A stretch of DNA of 64,000 nucleotides from Marinilabiliaceae bacterium UBA5488 (GCA_002427105.1 DIPM01000017.1:1-64000); one strand, 5' to 3'; counted from the stretch's first letter, positions 53,094 through 61,767 are shown. A program made the numbers and translations. The notes: a model not told the origin generated them from the sequence alone.

Positions 53094-54341
53094 CTACTCA
53101 TCATGTAAAGCTTCTATTGGTTTGATAGCTGCCGCTTTACGAGCAGGAATATAACCGGCTAACAATCCGGCTAAAATCAATACAATTGTGGCCGACATCG
53201 CTACCCCGAAATCTGCCGAGGGATTATAAAATATTTTATCCAGCATATTATTAGTTTGGGAAATATTTGAAATAATATTGGATGCCATATAAAGTATCCC
53301 CATTCCTGCAAGCATTCCTACAAACCCGGCGATTGCCGTGATAAACAGAGATTCTGATAATACCAGCTGGATTACACTCCAGGGAGATGCTCCTATGGCC
53401 TTTCGGATTCCAATCTCTTTTGTGCGCTCTTTGACCAGGATTATCATAATATTACTAACTCCTACGATTCCCGCAATAACAGTCATAATGCCCACTATCC
53501 AAATAAACAGGCGGATACCCCTAAATACTCCCTGGGTAGTCTTAACTGTGTCAAGAGTATTCCAAACATGTAAAGCTTCCTTGTCATCTGTGGAGAAGTG
53601 GTGTCGCCTGGCCAGAAATGCCTTTATTTCTTCTTCAATTATTTTATTCTCCTCGACCGAACTTGAAGTTGTTGTAAGAGCCAAATTACTTATGCGATTA
53701 GCTCCGTTAAACACCATCTGACCGGTAGTAATGGGTAAAATAGCGTCTTTTGAATCCTTGTTTGTTGGGTCGTTAATTACTCCTACCACCTGAAAATAAA
53801 TGCCTCCTACCTTAACATATTCTCCTATCGGCTCTTTGTCTTTGAAAAGCATATCAATAATGCTCTGAGACAGAACTATAACTTTCCTTTTATCACTAAT
53901 GTCCAAATCGTTGATAAATCGACCCTTTATCATATCGAAAAGACTGATATTTGTAAATTCAGGCATCACACAAGTAACAGTATAGTTGGCATACTCGCTT
54001 CCATAGGTGATAGGCACATCAGCCCATAGGTAGAGCCTTCCAGAAATATTGTTAATTCCCCTCATCTCACGTTTCAGAAGGTCATAGTCTTCATTGGTAA
54101 ACTGGATATTACGTCCTTTCCCATAGCCTTCAAAGCTCTCGCTGGTTTTGCCCGGCCAAATCTGGATAGCATTTTGAGCAATATTTTTAAAATTGTTCTC
54201 CATGCCGTTTTGCAGACCGTTACCACTACCCAGTAGAATTATTAGCATGAAAATACCCCAGGAAACACTAAACCCGGTCATTATTGCGCGCAGCTTATTC
54301 TGCTTTAGGGTTGTTAATATTTCTTCTATATAATCTAACAT
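53094..54341 (-). CDS. MacB-type ABC transporter permease (first of two)
   Basis: The protein has 415 residues with the same layout as the next gene: TM1 (LRAIMTGFSVSWGIFMLIILLGSGNGL), a MacB periplasmic core domain, then three helices with VKERTKEIGIRKAIGASPWSV and the end IPARKAAAIKPIEALHDE. The two are paralogues and are likely the two halves of one transporter. It follows the ATPase gene by 14 bases. Confidence 0.93.
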   Translation of the reverse strand: MLDYIEEILTTLKQNKLRAIMTGFSVSWGIFMLIILLGSGNGLQNGMENNFKNIAQNAIQIWPGKTSESFEGYGKGRNIQFTNEDYDLLKREMRGINNISGRLYLWADVPITYGSEYANYTVTCVMPEFTNISLFDMIKGRFINDLDISDKRKVIVLSQSIIDMLFKDKEPIGEYVKVGGIYFQVVGVINDPTNKDSKDAILPITTGQMVFNGANRISNLALTTTSSSVEENKIIEEEIKAFLARRHHFSTDDKEALHVWNTLDTVKTTQGVFRGIRLFIWIVGIMTVIAGIVGVSNIMIILVKERTKEIGIRKAIGASPWSVIQLVLSESLFITAIAGFVGMLAGMGILYMASNIISNISQTNNMLDKIFYNPSADFGVAMSATIVLILAGLLAGYIPARKAAAIKPIEALHDE

Positions 54342-54355
54342 TTTATAAGCGGATT

Positions 54356-55075
54356 TTAGTTTGCTTCTAGCTCTTGCAACTTGAATGAGTGATTCAGCTC
54401 GTTAGATTCAATTATCCCGTCTTTTAACCTAATTATTCGTTCCGTATTTTTTGCAATTTCATTCTCATGGGTAACAATAATCACTGCTATTCCGGACCTG
54501 TTGACTTCTTTAAGAATTTCCATAACTTCGGCTGAAGTCTGTGAATCTAATGCACCGGTTGGTTCATCGGCTAAAATAACTTTTGGCTTAGAAATAAGCG
54601 CACGCGCAATAGCTATACGCTGTTTTTGCCCACCTGACAGCTCAGACGGGAGATGATCTGCCCATTCGCGTAATCCCATTCGATCCAAATATTCAAGAGC
54701 CAGGTTGTTACGTTTTTTCCTGTTAACTTTTTGGTAGTAAAGTGGCAGTGCGACGTTTTCCATGGCATTCTTAAAAGATATCAGGTTGAAGGATTGAAAT
54801 ACAAAGCCTATATACTTGTTACGATAACGGGCAGCCTTGGTCTCGTCCATAGTGCTAATATGAATATCATCAAGATGATATGAACCAGAGTCATAATTAT
54901 CAAGTATTCCCAATACATTCAGAAGGGTTGATTTCCCGGAACCCGAAGCTCCCATAATGCTCACCATCTCTCCTTTTTTAATATCAAGGCTTATGCCTTT
55001 AAGAACATGCAAGGCATTTTTCCCGTTAACGTAGGATTTGTGAAGAGACTCCACCCGGATGATACTGTCGTTCAT
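54356..55075 (-). CDS. MacB/LolD-type ABC transporter ATPase
   Basis: The protein has 239 residues. Walker A is GASGSGKSTLLN, the Q-loop is FVFQSFNLI, the signature is LSGGQKQRIAIARAL and Walker B is VILADEPTGALD, followed by the H-loop VTHE. This subfamily powers mechanotransmission permeases such as MacB and LolCDE. It is the first gene of the operon ATPase-permease-permease-adaptor-TolC, an export system for a drug, peptide or lipid that the sequence does not reveal. Confidence 0.96.
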   Translation of the reverse strand: MNDSIIRVESLHKSYVNGKNALHVLKGISLDIKKGEMVSIMGASGSGKSTLLNVLGILDNYDSGSYHLDDIHISTMDETKAARYRNKYIGFVFQSFNLISFKNAMENVALPLYYQKVNRKKRNNLALEYLDRMGLREWADHLPSELSGGQKQRIAIARALISKPKVILADEPTGALDSQTSAEVMEILKEVNRSGIAVIIVTHENEIAKNTERIIRLKDGIIESNELNHSFKLQELEAN

Positions 55076-55295
55076 TACTTAAAATATTTATAAATTGATA
55101 GTTGTCTGATTTTTATATGTTAGGATACCATAATCCAAATAATGATATAAAGTATTGTCGCATAGAATAAGCTTTAGGAACCTTATTGCACATAACAATC
55201 ATCTTGCCAAAGTGTGCAAATAGCTGATATAGCATCATATACAAAACAATACCCGCTAATCTTAGAAATAGTGAGTGTCTGATATCGGAACATGC

Positions 55296-55315
55296 CCTGT
55301 ACGATATCGTACAGG
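55296..55315. promoter_or_regulatory. Perfect 20-bp palindrome at the efflux-operon start site, probable operator
   Basis: CCTGTACGATATCGTACAGG is exactly self-complementary. It lies three bases downstream of the minus-strand -7 element and so covers about +1 to +20 of the predicted transcript, a typical repressor position (TetR-like operators have this size and symmetry). No TetR-type gene is in the window. Confidence 0.6.
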
Positions 55316-55318
55316 AGT

Positions 55319-55350
55319 CAAAGATACAACACAATAGAGCAGGAAATCAA
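55319..55350 (-). promoter_or_regulatory. Promoter of the efflux operon
   Basis: TATCTTTG (55319-55326) with TTGA (55347-55350) 20 bp upstream on the minus strand. The implied leader is about 240 bases. Confidence 0.6.
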
Positions 55351-55362
55351 GATAGAAGAAGC

Positions 55363-56001
55363 TTATCTGCAAACAAGTTTTCTAAGTATAACAATCTTTG
55401 ATCCATCATCATACTCGAGGCTATAGTCATACTTCTCAGAGATAAACCGGAAGGTTTCCTTATGATAAAAAACAAGGTGCGTTGGATCCCGAACATACCA
55501 CCATTTGCCCAAGTCAGTGTTCTCATCCCATCTATTAGTCATTATAGTAAGCGTTCCATGTGGACGCAGCAAAGCAGTAATAAGTTGAAGCTCTTTAGCC
55601 GGGTTTGAAAAGTGCTCGAAAGTCTCGGTTGCGAAAACAAAATCCTGCCTCTCATCTGGAAGATCGGGAAAGAAAAAAGGATCGTAGAATGAACAGGTAT
55701 AACCACTCTTGGTCAGCACTTTAGCCAAAACAGGGTTAGGACCACAGCCAAAATCAAGGCCTTCCATATCAGAGCTCAAAAAGGGTAGAGTTGGCTGAAT
55801 GGCTGTATTCAAATGCCTAAGGTAAGCCTGGTCTTCTTCCGAATTATTATGCTGTAAATACCTGTTTTTCTCGGAATCAGGCTCTAACTCTAAATCATAA
55901 GCCTTAAAGATGAGCAAACAATTATCACATTTATAAAGAGTTATGCCATCAATAGCGGCAAAAGACTTATTCGTTTCACTTCCACATAGTCTGCAATTCA
56001 T
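55363..56001 (-). CDS. Zinc-ribbon-linked class I SAM-dependent methyltransferase
   Basis: The protein has 212 residues. An N-terminal CRLCGS...YKCDNC zinc ribbon (about 3-29) precedes a methyltransferase fold with GLDFGCGPNPVLAKVL (AdoMet motif I), FVFATETFEHFSNP and LLRPHGTLTIMTNRW. The substrate is unknown. I chose the ATG at 56001, because the earlier in-frame start lies upstream in the terminator of the peptide gene. TACTTTTG (56028-56035, minus strand) may be its promoter. Confidence 0.82.
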   Translation of the reverse strand: MNCRLCGSETNKSFAAIDGITLYKCDNCLLIFKAYDLELEPDSEKNRYLQHNNSEEDQAYLRHLNTAIQPTLPFLSSDMEGLDFGCGPNPVLAKVLTKSGYTCSFYDPFFFPDLPDERQDFVFATETFEHFSNPAKELQLITALLRPHGTLTIMTNRWDENTDLGKWWYVRDPTHLVFYHKETFRFISEKYDYSLEYDDGSKIVILRKLVCR

Positions 56002-56049
56002 CCGGCTCCGATTTTTACTTTGAGTGACAAAAGTATAAAAACAAATAGA

Positions 56050-56084
56050 AAAAGGAGACTGCCAGCTGAGACAATCTCCTTTTC
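56050..56084 (-). terminator. Terminator of the Cys-repeat peptide gene
   Basis: On the minus strand AAAAGGAGATTG pairs with CAGTCTCCTTTTT (one mismatch) and ends in a T run, 25 bases after the gene's stop. Confidence 0.8.
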
Positions 56085-56108
56085 CAGGATTAAACAAAAC
56101 AAAAATAA

Positions 56109-56339
56109 TTATTCGGCTTTCTTTTCAGCCTTATCGCAAGCGGGCTTTTCAGCCTTGTCGCAGTCTGCTTTAGCTGCTTTATCACAATCGGCCTTCGCCG
56201 CTTTGTCGCAGTCGGCCTTTGTTGCTTTATCGCAAGCTTCTTTCTTTTCAGGCTCTTGCATTAATGCAGATGAATATGCGGGAGCAGTAAGTCCCAATGT
56301 GAAAACAAGCAAACAAGCAATTGCTAATTTCTTTTTCAT
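56109..56339 (-). CDS. Small secreted Lys/Asp/Cys-repeat protein
   Basis: The protein has 76 residues: a signal peptide (about 1-24, ending AYSS) and then 46 residues made of an 8-residue repeat of the form CDKAxKAD. Cysteines fall at 36, 44, 52, 60 and 68, exactly eight apart, among Lys, Asp and Ala. The regular spacing suggests a helical or metal-binding array, or a repeated disulfide or crosslink site. No family is recognised. The 24-bp DNA unit repeats almost unchanged, so copy number may vary. It is divergent from a histidine kinase-regulator pair and has its own promoter and terminator. Confidence 0.75.
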   Translation of the reverse strand: MKKKLAIACLLVFTLGLTAPAYSSALMQEPEKKEACDKATKADCDKAAKADCDKAAKADCDKAEKPACDKAEKKAE

Positions 56340-56414
56340 AACTCAATAATTTTTTAGTTAGATAATTTACCTACAACAAACTTAAACCAATTCTAAATAA
56401 GTAAAAGTTATCAG

Positions 56415-56447
56415 CCTGTTAAAGAGCGTTAATGCAAAGTTAACAGG
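56415..56447. promoter_or_regulatory. Inverted repeat in the divergent peptide/kinase promoter region
   Basis: CCTGTTAA (56415-56422) and TTAACAGG (56440-56447) are exact complements separated by 17 bases. The right arm overlaps the minus-strand -7 element TAACTTTG (56435-56442). It is a candidate operator, possibly for the response regulator encoded alongside. Confidence 0.5.
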
Positions 56448-56477
56448 TAGAGGTAATTATTATAATTCCTAATTTTG
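56435..56477. promoter_or_regulatory. Divergent promoters of the peptide gene and the two-component system
   Basis: TAACTTTG on the minus strand (56435-56442) serves the peptide gene, with a leader of about 90 bases. TAATTTTG on the plus strand (56470-56477) lies 23 bases before the kinase ATG. Confidence 0.5.
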
Positions 56478-56500
56478 CCTATTATTAAAACTAATCATTA

Positions 56501-57760
56501 ATGAAAATAGATTCCTCATCTGAAAAACAGGCAATTCTGGCCATTGCAACATTCGTAATTCTGATTTTGCTGATACTAATACAGATTAACTGGATGTTTA
56601 GAGCTGCACGTTTGGAGGAGAATAATTTCACTCACAGAGTATCTATGGCCTTGAAGGGATCAAGAGATGAAATTGGCTCGCGGCTCCCCTATTGTAATGA
56701 TATGTCCGATTTTCTTTGCATGAAAAAATGTTCTGAGGATGTGCACGATACAAAGTATCGCGAACTTGACAGCATAATAAATTCAAACCTCAATATTTAC
56801 AATATCGACCTTCCCTACACTTTTGAAATCACAGATTCACTATTTCCCCAAAGCAAGGGGATCTTCTTCAAACCTGCAACTTACCGTCAAAATCTTAACG
56901 GACTGATTGACCAAGACGGAGTACAGATACGTGTGCTGTTTCCAACCCGCAATCAGTTTTTAATTGCACAGCTGTGGAGTCAGTTAGGCCTATCCATACT
57001 CTTTATTCTTTTTGTAATGGTGTCGTTTTTTATAACCTGGAGGCTTTTTAGACGCGAAAAAAACATGATGCTCTCTACTTCCGATTTTATCAACAACATG
57101 GTACATGAGTTTCAGACGCCCATCGCTAATATTCGTTTTGCCACCAATCTGCTGGCAAAAAACAGGGCAAAGGAAAATCCTGAAAAACAACTTGAATACA
57201 CTCAGGTAATCCAAAAGGAAGCAATGCGCCTCCAGTCACATGTTGAGGCCCTTTTAAAACTATCATCAGGCTCGGAAAATGTATTCAACAAGGAGCTAAT
57301 TGACATGCACCGAATGATAAAGCAAGTTGCAGAAACCTTTAGCTATAATATGGAAGATTCCGGAGCTGAACTAGGCTTTGATTTAGAGGCATCAGACCAC
57401 TTTATAGAGGGAGAGCCCGAACAAATATCACATAGTATCTCCAATCTTATTGACAATGCATTGAAATATGCGTCTTCAAATCCGCTGATGAAAATTGAGA
57501 CAAGAAACAAAGATAATTATCTGATTGTTTCAATAATAGACAACGGTATTGGGATACGCAAAGAAGACCAGGCTCGTATCTTTGATAAATTCTATCGGGT
57601 TTATACCGGAGATGTACATAATATCAAAGGCTTTGGACTTGGTTTAGCTTACGTGAAAAAAATTGTGGAACAACATAGGGGATTCGTAGAAGTTGAAAGT
57701 AGTATTGCAAAGGGAAGTAAATTTTCCTTATATTTCCCGACAACGGAAAAAAATGGCTAA
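56501..57760 (+). CDS. Sensor histidine kinase
   Basis: The protein has 419 residues. TM1 (about 11-31) and TM2 (about 160-182) enclose a periplasmic domain of about 130 residues with four Cys (YCNDMSDFLCMKKCSEDV). HisKA has H202 in NMVHEFQTPIANI, where a Phe-Gln replaces the usual Ile/Leu-Arg. The HATPase has HSISNLIDNALKYA, DNGIGIRKED and GFGLGLAYVKKI. It overlaps the response-regulator start by eight bases. The Cys-rich sensor and the Cys-rich secreted peptide next door suggest a redox or metal signal, which is only inference. Confidence 0.93.
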   Translation: MKIDSSSEKQAILAIATFVILILLILIQINWMFRAARLEENNFTHRVSMALKGSRDEIGSRLPYCNDMSDFLCMKKCSEDVHDTKYRELDSIINSNLNIYNIDLPYTFEITDSLFPQSKGIFFKPATYRQNLNGLIDQDGVQIRVLFPTRNQFLIAQLWSQLGLSILFILFVMVSFFITWRLFRREKNMMLSTSDFINNMVHEFQTPIANIRFATNLLAKNRAKENPEKQLEYTQVIQKEAMRLQSHVEALLKLSSGSENVFNKELIDMHRMIKQVAETFSYNMEDSGAELGFDLEASDHFIEGEPEQISHSISNLIDNALKYASSNPLMKIETRNKDNYLIVSIIDNGIGIRKEDQARIFDKFYRVYTGDVHNIKGFGLGLAYVKKIVEQHRGFVEVESSIAKGSKFSLYFPTTEKNG

Positions 57761-58451
57761 GAATAACACCATATTGATAATTGAGGATGACCCTAACATG
57801 GGCTTTCTTCTGAAAGAATTTCTCACTGCAAATGATTTTAAGGTGATTTTATGCAGTAACGGAGATTGCGGATTGGCTGCCTTTGCCTCTTCCGAGATTG
57901 ATTTCTGCATAATTGATGTTATGCTGCCGGGAATTGATGGATTTACCATAGCTGAACGAATCAGGAATGATGACAAATCAATCCCCATAATATTCCTTAC
58001 TGCCCGCTCGCTAAAGCAGGATATTCTCAAGGGTTTCAGCTTAGGTGGAGATGATTATATCACAAAACCCTTTGATGAAGATGAGCTGCTTTGCCGTATC
58101 CATGCTATTATGAACAGGTATTCGGGCAGCAGTTCCCCGGACGCTTTGCCTCCACCCGAACCGCTCCCAATCGGAGCATATACCTTCGATATTCACAATC
58201 AATGCCTTATATTAAACGATCATGTTCAGAGACTTACATACAGGGAGTGTGACGTATTAAGGATGTTGTGTGAAAATAAGAACAATTTGGTTCGGCGCAG
58301 CGAACTACTCCAGAGATATTGGGGCAAGGATGATTACTTTAACGGTCGCAGTCTTGATGTATTTATCACCCGTCTTAGAAAACGTTTAAGCAAGGATGCT
58401 CGTGTTAAAATTGAGAATGTCCCGAAGGTGGGTTTTATTCTGATTGATTAA
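57753..58451 (+). CDS. OmpR/PhoB-family response regulator
   Basis: The protein has 232 residues. The receiver has E11/D12/D13, phospho-acceptor D55 (CIIDVMLPG), T in FLTAR and K in TKPF. The C-terminal winged helix has LTYRECDVLRMLCENKNNLVRRSELLQRYWG and SLDVFITRLRKRL, as in PhoB. The ATG at 57753 is chosen because it places the receiver start correctly and gives an 8-bp overlap with the kinase. It is the cognate regulator and could act at the inverted repeat upstream of the operon. Confidence 0.95.
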   Translation: MAKNNTILIIEDDPNMGFLLKEFLTANDFKVILCSNGDCGLAAFASSEIDFCIIDVMLPGIDGFTIAERIRNDDKSIPIIFLTARSLKQDILKGFSLGGDDYITKPFDEDELLCRIHAIMNRYSGSSSPDALPPPEPLPIGAYTFDIHNQCLILNDHVQRLTYRECDVLRMLCENKNNLVRRSELLQRYWGKDDYFNGRSLDVFITRLRKRLSKDARVKIENVPKVGFILID

Positions 58452-58914
58452 TTGAAGTAGATGGTAATACCTAAAGCAAGGTTCCATATTTTATCAATTG
58501 TTACATACTTCGTTCGAAAAAATTCTAACAAATAGGCATCTAAGGTACTCATCTCAGCATACAGGCCAATGGCACTTATTGAGCTTTCGGCGGCAAACTC
58601 TCTTTTCCATTCCGCGCCGTAAAATGGAGCAATATGCAACCTGTTCTGAAAATAGTATTTTTCCGGATAGTGTTCCGGCAATCTGCGAAAGGTGTTGTTG
58701 GTGTATCCCCAAAAAGTCCAATGACAAAGGGTTGGAACTCTTCACTACTCTTTGTCTCAATCGATGAAACAGCCTTAACATTAAGATTTTTATCAGGTAC
58801 TTTGACTCCTGCCTTATATGGGCTATACTCAATTATATCATCGCAGGAAGGAAAAGCAATTGTAATCCCCAAAAGGACAAAATAAAACAATAAAGTAAAG
58901 TTACGTTTCGACAT
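58448..58914 (-). pseudogene. Frameshifted remnant of a lipoprotein gene
   Basis: Two overlapping frames on the minus strand look like one broken gene. The N-terminal piece (58576-58914 in frame) has a lipoprotein signal (GITIAFPSC) and then FVIGLFGDTPTTPF, which recalls the metal-binding GD of metallophosphoesterases. A second frame (58448-58681) carries IAPFYGAEWKREFAAESS and ends WNLALGITIYFN, like the last strands of an outer-membrane barrel. Shifting frame at the GATTGCC near 58680 joins them. The expected middle is missing too, so decay includes a deletion. Its stop overlaps that of the regulator by four bases. The family is tentative. Confidence 0.5.
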
Positions 58915-58933
58915 TTTTTGAGTTATTGAATAT

Positions 58934-58941
58934 CAAAGATA
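58934..58941 (-). promoter_or_regulatory. -7 element before the broken lipoprotein gene
   Basis: TATCTTTG on the minus strand, 20 bases before the ATG at 58914, so the remnant may still be transcribed. Confidence 0.45.
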
Positions 58942-59043
58942 TTCTATCATATTCCTAGTTTAACCCATAATTCACCCAAACGTAAGAAAAATGACTTAAA
59001 CTGTAGCCAAAAGGTCTTTAATGTCGAAACGCAACTTTTTTTT

Positions 59044-60453
59044 TCAATTAACAGACCAACGGATAAACTTGCTTAAGGATGGATCTATATCCACCACCAT
59101 TCCCTCCGCCAGCCTGATTCTTACAACTACCTTCTGATCTCTGATTTTTGAATCTTTAGGGATAGTAAAAACCTTGTCAAGCTGCAAGGAAGAGTCGTCC
59201 TGAATAAGAGAGTAATTAAGCATCGAAGCATTCTTTTGCGCCTTCTCGATTGTTGCGCCATAGGCGGTTTTCTCTACGGTCACGGAAAAGTTGCCTGCAT
59301 GCTCCACTACTACAATTCTGGGACGACCGTATAGTACGACTTCGTCATTTTCAAGCCTCGCCTTAATATTGTTAAAATGGATGTACTCTTTATATCCTTC
59401 ATAATACCCTTCGCCGGCCCTTAAATATAGAGTGTCTCCATCAATCGGCTCAGGGAAAAACAGATCTTCTACAGTCTCCTTATGCCTGAAATCCAATCCG
59501 GTTGCAGCCATACCAAAAATTAAAATACCAAGGCCTGCCAGCCAAAACAGCAGAGATAGAGTGCCGATTATTTTACCGCCACTTCTAAACTGGAAGATAA
59601 GATGAAGCCCAAGGTATAAAAGCATCAATACCGGTATGCCGATTGTCAGCAATAGCCCCAAAGATATCAGATTTAATTGCCCGTCAGCTATAAGCATTCC
59701 AAACAAGTCGCGGAAATATGCAGCCTCCGGAATTAAGCCGACTGCAGAACTTGAAAAGAGTATCGCAAGAGTTAAGCCAATTAGGATAAAAAAACTTACT
59801 ACAACAATTACAATACCGATACAAATCGCTATTATCCTCAAAACACGGTTGGTGCCTGATGTTGCTGCAGAATAAGTCGCTGGTCCTGCCTTTGTTCTGC
59901 TAAAGGGAGGCTCTCCACCATACATCTGATTGCGCTGTTCTATTGTTACAGCTTTGGGCATTATTATCCATAATATGATATAGGGAATAATGGAGATTCC
60001 ATAAAAAAGTCCCAGAATAAAAAGCAACCTGAACACAATCGGATCGACCCTAAAGTAAGCTCCCAAACCGCTGCAAACTCCTCCAAGTACCCTTGAATAC
60101 GGGTCGCGGTGCAGCTTTTTTATTACAGGAGCAACAAATGGCTCTTTCTTCCCGCGTGTTTCCTCTTTTACTTTAGCCTCTTCGGAGCCTTCAGGAGCAT
60201 ATACCTCAGGCTCTCCCAAAATTTTTATCAGATCATCTACGTCGGAAGCCGATATTGAAGTTTGCCCCTCACGGGTAACCGGGACAAACAGCTCAGCCAT
60301 ACGAGCTTCTATATCGTTAAGGGTCTCCTTAGCTTCATCGCTGTTGCCCAACACTTTATTAACAGCATCTAGATATCCCTTCAGTTTGTCGTATGCGTCA
60401 TCTTCAATATTGAAGGCCATACCTGATAAGTTTATATTTATAGTCTTTTTCAT
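59044..60453 (-). CDS. PspC-domain membrane protein (larger paralogue)
   Basis: The protein has 469 residues from the ATG at 60453; the upstream TTG is not used. An N-terminal domain of about 55 residues (KKTININLSGMAFNIEDDAYDKL...DIEARMAEL) is shared with the next protein upstream. A PspC domain follows (RDPYSRVLGGVCSGLGAYFRVDPIVFRLLFIL), then four to five TM helices. The C-terminus is a beta-rich soluble domain of about 140 residues. PspC proteins can stabilise the membrane or modulate stress responses. It is the third gene of a PadR-PspC-PspC operon, 16 bases after its paralogue. Confidence 0.88.
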   Translation of the reverse strand: MKKTININLSGMAFNIEDDAYDKLKGYLDAVNKVLGNSDEAKETLNDIEARMAELFVPVTREGQTSISASDVDDLIKILGEPEVYAPEGSEEAKVKEETRGKKEPFVAPVIKKLHRDPYSRVLGGVCSGLGAYFRVDPIVFRLLFILGLFYGISIIPYIILWIIMPKAVTIEQRNQMYGGEPPFSRTKAGPATYSAATSGTNRVLRIIAICIGIVIVVVSFFILIGLTLAILFSSSAVGLIPEAAYFRDLFGMLIADGQLNLISLGLLLTIGIPVLMLLYLGLHLIFQFRSGGKIIGTLSLLFWLAGLGILIFGMAATGLDFRHKETVEDLFFPEPIDGDTLYLRAGEGYYEGYKEYIHFNNIKARLENDEVVLYGRPRIVVVEHAGNFSVTVEKTAYGATIEKAQKNASMLNYSLIQDDSSLQLDKVFTIPKDSKIRDQKVVVRIRLAEGMVVDIDPSLSKFIRWSVN

Positions 60454-60469
60454 AAGCTGCAATTAAATA

Positions 60470-61432
60470 CTAAGACAAAAATGTAAAGAACCATGGAGAA
60501 AAAAATACTGCACCAAGAATTTTCATAAGAAGAGACGCCACTATTACTAGGGCAAATAAGACAAGAAAGCCCTTCTTAGCCGATGGAAATACAAATGCTA
60601 AGATCAAAATTACGATAAGTAAAGGAATCAACCCTGGAAACATTATATGGCTCATGCCAACTCCTACAGGGAATACGCCTATGTGCATCAGTCCATAGCG
60701 TGACAGAAAAAGTAAAGCTACAATAGCAGCAACTATTATCAGGACATTCCTATCCCTCCTTTTCATCCTATTTACAAAATCTTCTCCTGCCTTATAAGTA
60801 TCACTATTCTTGAAGTTGCCAAATTGCTCCTTTACCTTTTCATACTCCTCCTTAACAGATTTTTCTATATTAGAGATAGTAATATTCTCACCTCTCATCT
60901 CAAGTTTTTGGGCTGTTGTATGGGCTGCCGGAATAGCAATCCAAAGAATAATATAAATTGGGATAATAACACCTAAGCTCAAAAATGGCAATACTGCAAA
61001 CAAAATTCTTATGGCTAAGGTATCAACATTAAAATAGGTAGCTATACCACTACAAACACCGCCAAAAACCCTGTTGTCGATGTCACGGTATAATTGCTTG
61101 CTTCGCCTGTAGCTGCCAAAATTTGCATTGCAGCTGGCACTGCCACTATCCTGCCCTTCCTTTTGGCTTCCATCTTCAAAATCTTCGGGTTGACCCATAA
61201 TGCCAATTACCTCATCTACTAATTGGGAAGTTATAACTCCGGTTTTCGGATTAATACGCTGCGAGAAAAGCTCAGCCATCCTGGCCTCTATATCCTTTAT
61301 CACTTCCTTGCCGCCATCACGGCTTCTAAACCAATTCTCAAGCTTGTTCTGATACTTTTGAAGTTTTTCATAAGCATCTTCATCAATAAAAAAGGCTATT
61401 GATGCAATATTGATAGAAATAGTCCTTTTCAT
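60470..61432 (-). CDS. PspC-domain membrane protein (smaller paralogue)
   Basis: The protein has 320 residues. The same N-terminal domain (SINIASIAFFIDEDAYEKLQKY...DIEARMAEL, 1-55) is followed by a PspC domain (RDIDNRVFGGVCSGIATYFNVDTLAIRILFAV) and three to four further TM helices. It lacks the beta-rich C-terminus of the larger paralogue. Its start overlaps the PadR stop by four bases (ATGA). The shared N-terminal domain, ahead of PspC in both proteins, looks like a pairing or recruitment domain. Confidence 0.9.
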   Translation of the reverse strand: MKRTISINIASIAFFIDEDAYEKLQKYQNKLENWFRSRDGGKEVIKDIEARMAELFSQRINPKTGVITSQLVDEVIGIMGQPEDFEDGSQKEGQDSGSASCNANFGSYRRSKQLYRDIDNRVFGGVCSGIATYFNVDTLAIRILFAVLPFLSLGVIIPIYIILWIAIPAAHTTAQKLEMRGENITISNIEKSVKEEYEKVKEQFGNFKNSDTYKAGEDFVNRMKRRDRNVLIIVAAIVALLFLSRYGLMHIGVFPVGVGMSHIMFPGLIPLLIVILILAFVFPSAKKGFLVLFALVIVASLLMKILGAVFFSPWFFTFLS

Positions 61433-61767
61433 ATTTTCGCGCTTTTAGATTGAATCATTCTTACGGCTTCAACCAGCTCGTCCCACGACCTGTCAAGCTC
61501 CTTCAAAAAGTCTCGTCCCTTTTCGGTCAGTGCATAGTATTTGCGCGGCGGCCCCTGATTCGACTCTTCCCATCTGTAACTAAGAAGTTCATCATTCTTT
61601 AGCCGCGTAAGCAAGGGGTAGAGAGTCCCTTCTACAACAATCATCTCAACTTCCTTGAGTTGATTGATTATGTCGGATGCATAGGCGTCCTCACCTGAGA
61701 GTATTGATAAAATACAATACTCCAGCACGCCTTTCCGCATCTGAGCCTTTACATTCTCTAACTTCAT
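61429..61767 (-). CDS. PadR-family transcriptional regulator
   Basis: The protein has 112 residues with a winged helix: MRKGVLEYCILSILSGEDAYASDIINQL, then VVEGTLYPLLTRLKNDELLSYRWEE and GPPRKYYALTEKG, the family signature. It is a short (PadR-s2-like) repressor of the adjacent genes. It is first in the operon with two PspC proteins, coupled to the first by ATGA. PadR-PspC pairing is common and fits envelope-stress sensing. The likely operator is upstream (TAGTAC inverted repeat). Confidence 0.93.
   Translation of the reverse strand: MKLENVKAQMRKGVLEYCILSILSGEDAYASDIINQLKEVEMIVVEGTLYPLLTRLKNDELLSYRWEESNQGPPRKYYALTEKGRDFLKELDRSWDELVEAVRMIQSKSAKI

Larger units (their letters stand above)
55076..55362. 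other. Efflux operon leader and upstream spacer
   Basis: This gap of 287 bases holds the operon promoter and palindrome. A 73-codon minus-strand frame (55113-55334) lies entirely in the predicted leader and starts inside the promoter region. It shows no family features and I do not call it a gene. Confidence 0.5.

Noticed and set aside
55113..55334. 73-codon minus-strand frame upstream of the ABC operon
   Set aside because: It begins inside the promoter region and has no recognisable features; probably leader sequence.
56002..56097. N-terminal extension of the zinc-ribbon methyltransferase
   Set aside because: It passes through the terminator of the peptide gene and has no homology to the zinc ribbon that follows.
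56120..56240. Regular 24-bp repeats that could suggest a CRISPR array or minisatellite
   Set aside because: There are no spacers and the units translate into an in-frame 8-residue repeat of a secreted protein.
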